DNA of 64,000 nucleotides, from NCBI GenBank assembly GCA_033439765.1, contig JAULSN010000003.1, positions 3,100,001 through 3,164,000 of the forward strand, given 5' to 3'. The translations under genes were made by a program, and so were the position numbers. The stretch comes from Lasiosphaeria ovina. Taxonomy: Eukaryota > Ascomycota > Sordariomycetes > Sordariales > Lasiosphaeriaceae. The notes under the pieces are model-generated. The model was not told the origin of the DNA, made no database searches, and saw nothing but the letters and a program-made list of their open reading frames with translations. Shown piece after piece: positions 31,035-40,502 of the stretch; within the stretch, counting starts at the first letter, position 1; each line of letters opens with the position of its first letter.

Positions 31035-32381
31035 TTATTCATCCACGACATCGCCAGTGGAGAACAGCTCGAGGAATATCCTCGGCTTGTCCACGCCCAG
31101 CGCCACCAGCGCGCGCCTCACATCGACCATGAACGTCTCAGGCCCGCAGATGAAGTACTCGGCCCTGGCGTCGGCAAGGAAGAGATCCGCGTCCCTGTCG
31201 AGCTGGGCGAGGTCGAGCCGGGCATCGCCAGCGAGGTAGCGGACAACACTGCCCTCAGCGGGCTTGACGACATCCATGACAGCGGCCTGGGCGGGCCGGC
31301 GCGAATAGAACGTCGCCGTGACGTTGTCGTTGCCGCGGGCGATCTGGGTCACCTCGTCGGCGAAGAGGATCTCTGCCGACGAGCGAGCCGCGTGGACCCA
31401 CGAGACGGGCCTCTTGACGGGCGGCAGTGCTTTCCGCGGCGCCCCGTCCTGCTCCTCCTCGCCCTTTCCCGGCGCCGGCACCAGCACAAGGCTGTCGAGG
31501 ATGGCCATCAGCGGCGTGGCTCCCGACGACGCAGAGATCAGCACCGCCGGCACGCCTTCTTTGCTGGCGGCCTGCGGGTCCACGAAGAACTCGCCCTGCG
31601 GGTGCGACAGCTCGACCTCGTCGCCCGGCCCGAAGCTGGCGTGCAGCAGGTTCGACACGAGGCCCGCGATGCCCGCCTCGAGCCCCTCTTCCCGCTTCAC
31701 GCTGATGCGGTAGTAGTCGCCCTGCTCGCGCGGCGCGCGGCTCAGGCTGTACTGCCGGCTCTGCAGGTGGCCCAGCGCCGGGACTGGCACCTGCACGCTG
31801 ACGTACTGGCCGGGCAGGTAGCGGGGCAGCGGCAGCAGCTCGCCGTCGACGGGCGCGAGCGAGAAGCTCGTGACCGAGGGCGTCTCGGCGACCTTGCGCA
31901 GGATGCGGAACTTGCGCCAGCCGGCGAAGCGATCCGCCGCGTTGGCGCGGTACATGTCGGCCTCGCGGTTGATGAAGACGCCCGCGAGCACGCCGTATGC
32001 GGCGGTCCAGGCGTCGACGATGTCGGGCGTCGCGGCGCTGCCGAGCACCTGCCCGATGGCCTGGATCAGATACTGGCCGACGAGGTCGTACTGGGCGGGC
32101 GTCACCTGCAGCGACACGTGCTTGTGGGCGATGCGCTCGACGGCGTGCGCCAGCTTAGGCAGGTCGTCGATGTAGGTCGCGTAGGCGAGCACGGCCGACG
32201 CCAGCGCCCGCGGCTGCCGGCCCGTCACCTGGCTCGACGCGTTGAACACATCGCTAAGGGCCGCGTGGTCGGCGATGAGGTTCTTGTAGAAGACGGACGT
32301 GATGGTGTTGCCGTGCTCTTTCAGGACCGGCGCCGTCGACTTGACGATGGCGATCTGCGACTCCGTGAGCGCTGCTGCCAT
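31035..32381 (-). CDS. flavohemoglobin (nitric oxide dioxygenase)
   Basis: Intronless, 448 residues from the ATG at 32381. An N-terminal globin domain (~1-145) has the distal Tyr in FYKNLI, a Gln in the NASSQ region and the proximal haem His in AHKHVSLQVTPAQY. It is followed by a ferredoxin-reductase-type FAD domain (~155-270; SRQYSLSR is the R-x-Y-S flavin motif, preceded by LPGQYVSVQV) and an NAD domain (~280-445; YFICGPETFMVDVRRAL and the terminal IFLELFSTG). The enzyme converts NO and O2 to nitrate using NAD(P)H, protecting against nitrosative stress; fungal forms are cytosolic or mitochondrial. No mitochondrial presequence is visible, so cytosolic is likelier. The pyrophosphate loop usually written G-V-G-x-T-P reads SSGATP here, a mild deviation. 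It is co-oriented with the PKS but 2.9 kb from it. Confidence 0.95.
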   Translation of the reverse strand: MAAALTESQIAIVKSTAPVLKEHGNTITSVFYKNLIADHAALSDVFNASSQVTGRQPRALASAVLAYATYIDDLPKLAHAVERIAHKHVSLQVTPAQYDLVGQYLIQAIGQVLGSAATPDIVDAWTAAYGVLAGVFINREADMYRANAADRFAGWRKFRILRKVAETPSVTSFSLAPVDGELLPLPRYLPGQYVSVQVPVPALGHLQSRQYSLSRAPREQGDYYRISVKREEGLEAGIAGLVSNLLHASFGPGDEVELSHPQGEFFVDPQAASKEGVPAVLISASSGATPLMAILDSLVLVPAPGKGEEEQDGAPRKALPPVKRPVSWVHAARSSAEILFADEVTQIARGNDNVTATFYSRRPAQAAVMDVVKPAEGSVVRYLAGDARLDLAQLDRDADLFLADARAEYFICGPETFMVDVRRALVALGVDKPRIFLELFSTGDVVDE

Positions 32382-33384
32382 GGTGTGAAGCTCGGGGGGG
32401 TTCTTCTGCTCTGTCTTCTTCGCTCTTTTTTTATCGGCCTTTTTCTGGTCGGCACTTGAATCTCACGATGATAAAATGTTAGACCCAGGGTTGGATGTAG
32501 AGCGGAGAAAGGGGATTGGGGGCTGAATCGAGATAGGACTGTCACCAATGTCTCAGAGAGCAGCGGGAGACGTGGTACTTATCCACGTCCGCGTAACACA
32601 GCTTTACCGCAATAAGAGGTCGGATCTAGCGAATCAGGACGCATTACCAACCACCCAAGCGCACTCCTCTCGGCGGCGTCCAGATCCTCTCACGATGCTG
32701 CGACTCTGACATCGCATTACATGCCTCTCCTAACCTCGAAAACAGAATGGGGAAAAAAAACAGGAAAACTCAGCCCCCTAGGCCCGGGCAGAGGGGTGGA
32801 TTGGCCGCGCCATGGAATCGACGGCTGGGGCTGCAATTAATAAGAAAAATGAACATCTCCTCGGCGGGATCCATCCGCAGCCGGCCGAGCATTACGCGGT
32901 GGTGGAGAGAATAAGCTCCCATCGCGCCGTTATCAGTCCACTATTGATAAGCGACTCCCAGAGGAGAACTGCATCTCCGCGGTTGCCAAACCCTTTTTTT
33001 TTCCCAGGATGCGGAACAAGTTTTTCCCAACCCCGCAGCAGCAACAGCAATAGCAGCATTCCAACGGAGGGGTTAGGCAACTCTGCGTTTGATGGCGTGC
33101 CCGCAGATTTGGCGGGCTGGGCAAGACTGGAAAGGGATTATTCTCTGCAATAGTTCGTGCGTTATTGGGCATTCCATCCAGCGGCGCGGGCGCGATCAAC
33201 ATGTCTACGTAGGGTTAGGGTCATGTGTGTAGCCCTTAAATTAGGGGTTAGCCCCTTTTTCCTGTGTCGCCGACACCAAGAGGCTCATCCAAAACAAATC
33301 ATGCACCTGCTTCATGTCCACGGAGTTAAGAGATATTCTAAATCATACGAATTTCTCATTGTTGTAGTGATATATCAATGTCCT

Positions 33385-33415
<31 letters not shown>

Positions 33416-34407
33416 TGGCAATTTCAGGGTCAAAGGTGTCGACCTCGTACAAGTCTGTCGCTTTCTTTGATGCACCTTACCACTGGGTAAGGTAAAACGG
33501 ACCACGGCAAGACGGGCTTGGGAGGAGCCGAAGACGAAATTGCAGTCTAGGGGCCGATTGTTCTATTTTGGTAGAACAAGGGATCACAGCGGACGGCGAA
33601 GAAACCATCTCCATGCGCATTTACTTTAAATGTCTCGAGACAATCATCCTTGTGGGCTGCTCTCTTGCACAGCACTGATTCCAGCTCAGTTGGACTTGCA
33701 ATTGGATTTAGCTGTAATACAAAAATATGAGCTCTATTTTTTCCCCTGTTCTTTTTGTTTACTTTTTGCACCCTATCTACCTTTCATGTTAGACATAATT
33801 ATGCAAATACTCTGCAGAGTTTACATTTACCTACCTACTTCACTTTCACGGGCCTCATTGACATCCTAATATAATTGCAGCTGCTAGCATGCGTCCGGGT
33901 CAATATGAGAAGGCGTGAACGACGTGCTAATTACCATGCTGTCCTAATCAGACCTCATATATTTTTGCATTTACATTTACTTTGCATTCCCAATTTTTAG
34001 ACTCATATACCTAGCAACTCAATATCTAGGATAGTTCTAAATTTATTCATCCTCGACATTCTTCGTTCACTACTTCAATTGGTATTCCACAACTTGGTGT
34101 TGATATAATTACATCATTCACTCATATTCACTACTGACTGTCGCCGAGTGAACGATGGCTATTCCCAAAATAAGAATTACGTTTCTTACACAGGTGCCAA
34201 TATTGGGATATTTCGATAGTGAACAGTTCTGGGTATTGAACAGTTGGTAATTACAGGTAGTAGTCATGTGCCGACTCGGAATCCCTTCTGTACACTGCAC
34301 AGTAGGCATCTGTGTCTGCACAATCCCACTACTGAAAATTTAATGACTGCTCTCTCAGCTTGACTGTTACCGCTCAGTTTCCGAGTAGAATTTTCACACT
34401 TCGTTTT
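32382..34407. other. 2-kb intergenic region with C27 tract and AT-rich DNA
   Basis: No gene recognised. The left part is the flavohemoglobin promoter. A C27 homopolymer lies at 33389-33415, and a telomere-like AGGGTTAGGG occurs at 33211-33220. From about 33700 to 34350 the DNA is AT-rich and stop-rich in all frames. Confidence 0.5.
33389..33415. repeat. C27 homopolymer tract
   Basis: Twenty-seven uninterrupted C on the plus strand, the longest homopolymer in the window. The exact length is prone to assembly error. Confidence 0.95.
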
Positions 34408-34990
34408 CCGCCTGCACGTACCCTCTCCTACTTCTTTGCAAGAAAGCACAACCGAACCGCGCTTTCGACTTACCTTTTCGGCAGAATCATTCTTGTTTTC
34501 CAGCAACCCGACTTCCACAATCACCGTCGTGTCTCCCCGCCTGCACTTTATAGTCTCTTCATTTTGCGCGAGAAAGCACCACCACATCACACCCTTCAGG
34601 CTATCTCGCCGGCAGACTCACCTCTCACTTCCACCACCTTGACTCTCACTCAATAAACGGACCCTCACTCTAAGCAACACAGACATCGCCGTTTCTCTCC
34701 GCCTATAGTCTACAGTCCCTTCATTTCGTGCGAGATAGCACCGAACCCATATCTTCCAACCTATCTCGTTGGCAGACTAGCCTACTTTCATCACCTTGGC
34801 TTATACGGAATAAGCGAGCCCTCACTCTAAGCGACAGAAACATCGCCGTCTCCCTCCGCCTGCAGTCTAGCCTCTTCATTTCGTGCGATATAGCACCGCA
34901 GAATCACACCCTTCAGCCTATCTCATCGGCAGACTAGCCTCTCACTCTCATGACTTCGACTTTCACGCAATAAGCGATCATCACACCCCT
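34408..34990 (+). repeat. array of four diverged 129-162 bp direct repeats
   Basis: A CCGCCTGCA/CCGCCTATA box begins each unit at about 34408, 34537, 34699 and 34856. In each copy it is followed about 20 bp later by CTTCATTTCGTGCGAGATAG or a near variant (CTTCTTTGCAAGAAAG in the first). The later copies share more: a CTATCTCNNNGGCAGACT block, a TTGACTCTCACNCAATAA-like block, a CCCTCACTCTAAGC block and an ACATCGCCG block. Copies differ at many positions, so the array is old. It ends 56 bp before the ATG at 35047 and so overlaps that gene's promoter or leader. Short frames running through it are not conserved between copies, which argues against coding. Confidence 0.75.
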
Positions 34991-35046
34991 CTCTTCAAGT
35001 TCAACCTTGATTTTATCTCGCCCACCCACCCGATATTTTCACAGAG

Positions 35047-36222
35047 ATGTCTGAGAGAGAGCAACTGAACCCGGAGGAGCTGGCACAATGCGATGTCCAG
35101 ACGCGAAACCTCGCCATCCGCCGCCGAGCCCGATTCTGTGAGCGAGACAGCCTGCAGGAGCCGCCTCACGTCGAGGTAGCCCGGACTCTGTGGAAGAACA
35201 ACAACCGCCACGGCGGCAACGACTACCGGTATGCACCCACCCCCTCACTCCACGGCTCTCCCCCTATCCCCGACCAATCTCACTCCCACCGTCGTCAAGG
35301 CATAGGTATTTGCTAACTTCCTCCCCAAAACAGCATTCCCCCCGACCCGAACCGCGACACGCAGCTGGTGTGGGAGCAGGGCTGCCGCGAGTTCACGGCG
35401 CTGATGGGCCGGGCGACGCAGGACGAGATGGCGTGGTTCCACCGGACGACGACAGCCTCGGGCACGGGTAGCGGCACGGGCACGGGCACGGGCACGGACG
35501 AGGAGCGACAGGCGCAGGTGGCGGGCGAGCTGGTGGCGGCGATGCCGGCGACGTCGTGGGACTTCCACGTGTACCGCATCGTGTACTTCGCGGGCAAGCT
35601 GGCGCGGTTCTACCAGAGCGAGTGGGAGGTGGTGGACGCGGGATCGCGGGCCGTGGCGACGGCGCTCGAGGCGGAGCGCGTCAGCCTCGCATTCTGGCTG
35701 GCGGTGCTGCTCGACAGGCGGCAGCCGCACTGGCCGCGCGTGCGCATCGTGGCGCAGCGGCTGCTGGGCGAGCTGGGCGACTTCGGCGGCAAGCTCGAGG
35801 CCGTCAAGAACCGGTTCGACGGGCTGGTCGAGGTCGACGACCACTCGCTCGTCATCGACGCCACGGCCAACGACAGCTATTTGGGCGTGGTGCGGGAGAC
35901 GGGCTGCCGGCCCGCGGCCATCCTCCGCGTCATGATGGCCTGGGACGACGGCTTCGAGCAGGTGCCGCCCGCGGGCCCGGCCGACTTCCACCTGCCGCTT
36001 CTGCAGGCAGACACGAACACCAAGAACTGGGCCGTGTCCAAGAAGCATATCGAGTAAGTGTTTTGGCATAGGAAAGGAGGAACAGGGAAACTTTTGATTT
36101 ACTAACTGGGTCGCAGCCGCACGGTGCCGGACTGGCTCAACGCCAACTACACGATCGCGTATCGTGCCCAGCCCCGCGGCTTCATGAGCTTGGTCAACCC
36201 AACGCTCTACATACGGAAGTGA
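35047..36222 (+). CDS. conserved-looking fungal protein of unknown function
   Basis: Three exons, 35047-35228, 35334-36053 and 36117-36222, with introns of 105 and 63 nt (second has an ACTAAC branch site); 335 residues. Splice phases agree (CG|C and GA|C codons) and the protein is rich in predicted helix. It has no signal peptide, membrane segment or motif that I recognise. The region around residues 105-118 is a Gly-Thr repeat encoded by the hexamer GGCACG and is probably a disordered linker. The C-terminal exon (TVPDWLNANYTIAYRAQPRG) looks like a folded end. Strong GC3 bias like that of the neighbouring core genes and clean splicing support a real gene. I cannot assign a function. Confidence 0.75.
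35461..35499 (+). repeat. in-frame (GGCACG)n microsatellite
   Basis: Hexamer repeats of GGCACG, with one imperfect unit (GGTAGC), encode alternating Gly-Thr/Ser inside the gene starting at 35047. Length changes here would preserve the reading frame. Confidence 0.85.
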
Positions 36223-37674
36223 GCGGTGGCGGTGGACCAGGAAGTAACGGCAAGGGAGTAACTGGCGTTTCGAGCGGGTGTCGAGAGTTTGGTGTCTGGC
36301 GGACGGGCTAGCGGGAAAATGATACCCCAGAGTATTTTTGTCAGAGTACGGACCTAGGAGAAGCATTTGGGAATGGGAATAGCTCTGAAGAGATTGCGCA
36401 TGGAGTTTAGAACTAGCCCATGAATGATTGCTGATTATGGCAAATGAATCGGCATACCATGCATCTCGACGAGTGAGACAGGCCTCTAGGATTTTATTCC
36501 AGGGACTCCAACAACCGCCGCATCCCTTTGATGAAAACGTTCAGGGCTCGCCGTAAGACAATGAGTCCTTTGACGTCTTGAAATATCCCGCGTCAGCGAG
36601 GATTCGGGGACGTTGGGAAGCCGCTGATGCTTCTTTTCTCGTGCCGTTCGTGATCTGTCACTTATATCCTGAAGCTGGAGGGTCCTGCTATTCTCCTAGG
36701 AAGGCTCCAGGTCCTGTGCGAGGTTGACTATCTTTGTGGACCCTAAGCTGTTTGTATATACAATAAAAAAGGATTCCCAGGCAACTTGCGCCAGTCAGAT
36801 TCCAGGGCCAATGGAATCAAGAAGCCAACACGGGCATGCAGTACCAGTACTTACACTCCAGAGCCGCCGCCGAGGTAGCAGCCAACACAGTTTGACCTCT
36901 TGTGCAAAAGAAGAGCCAGGGTTACATACCTACATAGCCTGACGCCTTGGACCAAGCCAAATTGACCGTATCGACGGCGAGGTTGGGCAGGTCCAGACGG
37001 TATGCGGGATCCCGGTACGGGCTTCATCATAACCGACGAGTGTCTGGTGGTGCTACGCTTCCGCCTGGAAACTCCTGGCGACGGGCTATCATCGCAGCGG
37101 GAACCGCGCAAGACTAATACGGCCCAAGGCCCGGCGTCCGACCCCCCAAGCCGGAACGCCGTCGGCAACCACCCGGAAAGTCAAGAAAAGGCCAAGGTAG
37201 GTACCTAACCCATCATAAGGTACCCAAGAAGTTGTCTGTGTGTACTAAAAACGGAAGGGGCAATGTGAATGAATCAGTGTACGACAAATGACGGGTGCCC
37301 AAAACGATCTGTTCCCTCTTCATGCTTCGTCTTTGGACAAAGGAGCGATTACGCTGAAAGTGCCAGAGCGGGCGCCTGGGTCGGGCAAATCTGGCAAGAA
37401 CGGTATTTCTACAACGTTATCTGCCAGGGACGATGTTGGTCCCATTTCCAATGACACGCCAACCCTAACCCTTAGAAGCTTGATGGTGGGGGCGGGGTTG
37501 AATCGCGTCTTGTCGCGTCCCACTGGAGTCGCGTAGAGCTTTTTCGGGCAACCGCGTCTTTGACTCAATTCTACCACTTCTTTCGTCGCACCTTTGCTCC
37601 TGCTGCTCCTGCTACCCATTAGCCAGCGAACACTTGCAGCCTTTCCAGTCCCAGCAAGCAACACGCACGACACA
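36223..37674. other. intergenic region upstream of thymidylate synthase
   Basis: No gene recognised. A telomere-like CCCTAACCCT motif lies at about 37463-37472, roughly 200 bp before the thymidylate synthase start codon, and a GTAGGTACCTAAC motif near 37198. Confidence 0.5.
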
Positions 37675-38743
37675 ATGACACTGACAAGAGCAACTCCATC
37701 TGGCTCGCCGCCCGCCCCCGCCCACGAGGAATACCAGTACCTCGAGCTGGTGCGCGACATTCTCGACAATGGCGAGCTCCGTCGCGACCGGTAGGTGCCC
37801 CAAGATGTCCAAAGCCATTGCATGTATGCATGCAACCCAAACAACGCGCCATGTTGACAAGTCTGGGACCTGCAGCACGGGCACGGGCACCTACTCCATC
37901 TTCGCGCCGCGGCCGCTCAAGTTCAGCCTCAACCGGGACGGCACGCCGATCCTGCCGCTGCTGACGACGAAGCGCGTGTTCACGCGGGCCGTCATCGCAG
38001 AGCTGCTGTGGTTCGTCGGGGGCAACACATCATCAACGGCGCTGAGCGCGGCGGGCGTCAAGATCTGGGACGGCAACGGGTCGCGCGAGTTCCTCGACAA
38101 CCTGGGCCTGACGCACCGCGAGGTCGGCGACCTGGGCCCCGTGTACGGCTTCCAGTGGCGCCACTTCGGCGCCGACTACGTCGACTGCCACGCCGACTAC
38201 GCCGGCCAGGGCGTCGACCAGCTGGCCCGCATCATCGACACCCTGCGCGCCGACCCCTACGACCGCCGCCTGATCCTCACCGCCTGGAACCCCAAGGACC
38301 TGCCGCAGATGGTCCTGCCGCCGTGCCACATGTTTGCCCAGTTCTACGTGTCGTACCCGCGGTCGCGGAGCACCTCCTCGGAAGCCTCAGAGCCAGACAA
38401 GCCCAAGGGCCACCTGCACTGCCAGCTGTACCAGCGGTCGTGCGACATGGGGCTCGGCGTGCCCTTCAACATCGCCAGCTACGCGCTGCTGACGCACATG
38501 CTGGCGCACGTGTGCGACCTCGTGCCCGGCAGCCTGACCCACGTCATGGGCGACGCCCACGTCTACCTCAACCACGTCGACGCGCTGCGCACCCAGCTCG
38601 AGCGCGAGCCGCGCGACTTCCCCGAGCTCGAGATTTCCGCCGCCCGCCCAAAGGGCGGCAGCATCGACGGCTGGGCCGCCGAAGACTTTGTCATCAAGGG
38701 CTACAACCCGCACAAGACCATTGCCATGGAGATGTCGGTGTGA
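37675..38743 (+). CDS. thymidylate synthase
   Basis: Two exons, 37675-37790 and 37876-38743, with an 85-nt intron; 327 residues. The intron splits the Arg codon of the conserved R-x-D-R-T-G-T-G-T block, which reads [15 protein letters not shown] after splicing. The active-site Cys is in [12 protein letters not shown]. Folate- and dUMP-binding segments are intact: [50 protein letters not shown], and [14 protein letters not shown] near the end. The enzyme methylates dUMP to dTMP using methylene-tetrahydrofolate and is essential for DNA synthesis. Unlike protozoan or plant forms it is not fused to dihydrofolate reductase, as expected for fungi. A Ser/Glu-rich insertion (about residues 206-220) lies in the position where fungal enzymes vary. 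Confidence 0.97.
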
Positions 38744-40502
38744 GACGGTTGTCTGGGCGGTAGTCTTGTAAGTCTTGTATCTGCTTGTTTGGGCTTAACC
38801 GGGCAACTAGGGGGTCATGCGGGAGGTTTTCTTTTGTGGGAGGTAATATTGCGGGATGGCATTGTGGTATTTGCTGCGATATCAACTAGAGCTGGGGTTG
38901 CGGGCAACCGGGCATCGCGAGAGTCGGGGATAGTATATCTATTTATCAGGTTGTTTTCTGGGACTGGATAACTAAGTGGCCGTTGGCTCTTTGGACTGGT
39001 AGATGCCCAAGGTAGGTATCTAACAACTAGGTAAAATGAGGCTAGCCCAGCTTATTAGTCTTAAAGAGCCTCGTTTAGGGTAGATAGGAAAGTGCATCGC
39101 TTGCGAAGAACTGACCAGACACCGATGAACTGCCTTGCTCCTGGCTGAAGCCGCAATAACTTCTGTCAGGATGCTCCATCCGACGGCGCTTCTGAGCCCA
39201 TCACGGCGAGTCTTGAAATAAACCCACTGAAGTTGCCCCTCCAGTCTTGGGCTGGTATGGTGACTGGCAGGATATAGCTGGCTAGATAGCCTGGATTGCA
39301 GACCCTATGCATTCCGAATCTGCCTTTGCGGCCTGTAGTCACAAAGGAGAAGGCTGAAGCCGAAAGGCCAGGCTATGACGGAATAGTTCGAGCATATGCC
39401 TACCTTCCATGGCGGTGGTCCTAAAACAACACATCCGAGGCCCCTGTTTGACTGGTGGAACAAAACCACGAACAACACCGTTCAAGTCTTCTCCTGAACG
39501 ATGTCAAAATGAGAGACCCGGCATAAGAGAGAGACTTGTAACCGAAGAAATATTCTTAACATAAGGTCAAGATTTAGATTGATAGATCGAGCTTATTCCA
39601 GATGGCTGATATGCCACTTATATACGCTGGCTATTTGTGAAATCTACCGAGGGAGTAAATCTGTTTACAACTCGGACCAGGCTTCCTCGGAAATAAACAC
39701 CCCCTTTTTTCACACTCTATAATTAGCATCATCTTCCCCCTAGCAACGCTTATTTTCCATCCCTTGTTCCTTTACAATACTTCTTTCATTTACGGTGCCT
39801 TCCCTATGCTACAGAACTATCAAACATGATTAGATAGGTAGTCTATCCCATTGTCTATGATCTATCTAGAAGACACAAAGACCCTCGCACTAGAAATAAT
39901 ACCCTTCGTATGCCACTGGTCTTGCGTTGCGTATTTTGGTCCCCTGGAGTTCTTCCCGAGTTGACAGAGTATCCTGATCTTCTATATTCTTCGACACAGA
40001 AGTCACAAATAAAACACAAATAAAACCAGCTTTATCCCCAGTCGAAACTGTATTAAAGTAGGTGCCCAATCCAAAACAAATGTGCTATTTTCTTTTCCCC
40101 ACACACTCCTGAATATTACCTAGACTTAAGACTTGTATCCTTTTTGTTGTTGAAACCCATTGATTGCGCTTCCCCTACGGGCCATCCATCCATCCAACCA
40201 ACTATTATAAACCCATCCATAGAAAAGAAGAGAAAAGAAATCCCACACGTCCATCGTAATACCAAAAACCTCCAACATAACTGCCCAGCCCAACATGGCC
40301 GCATTGGCATGCGTGTATATAACAAACGTCTTCGCGCCGGAGTGGACTCCTGTGAGCCCACATAATCTAGCCTCCGTGTACAAGAAGTGATTGACCACGC
40401 CTAAGGAGCTTCTATCATCTTTTGCGGTATCTAGGCATCTAGAACGGTACATGCATCAGACCCGAGACGGAGCAAAGCAGATCCCGTTTCACGACAGCCC
40501 TT
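38744..40502. other. 1.8-kb AT-rich intergenic region between convergent genes
   Basis: No gene seen. This separates the convergent 3' ends of thymidylate synthase and CCG-9. About 39000-40120 is markedly AT-rich with stops in every frame. Short TAGGTA motifs occur near 39012. Confidence 0.5.

Noticed and set aside
31392..32459. 355-codon plus-strand open frame
   Set aside because: Antisense shadow of the GC-rich flavohemoglobin gene; no family similarity.
34728..35068. short open frames within the repeat array as a small repeated protein
   Set aside because: The frames are not kept from copy to copy because unit lengths differ (129, 162 and 157 bp) and stops occur.
35245..36366. 373-codon minus-strand open frame
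   Set aside because: Antisense to the spliced gene at 35047-36222; composition is His/Arg/Val-rich and without structure, and it spans that gene's introns.
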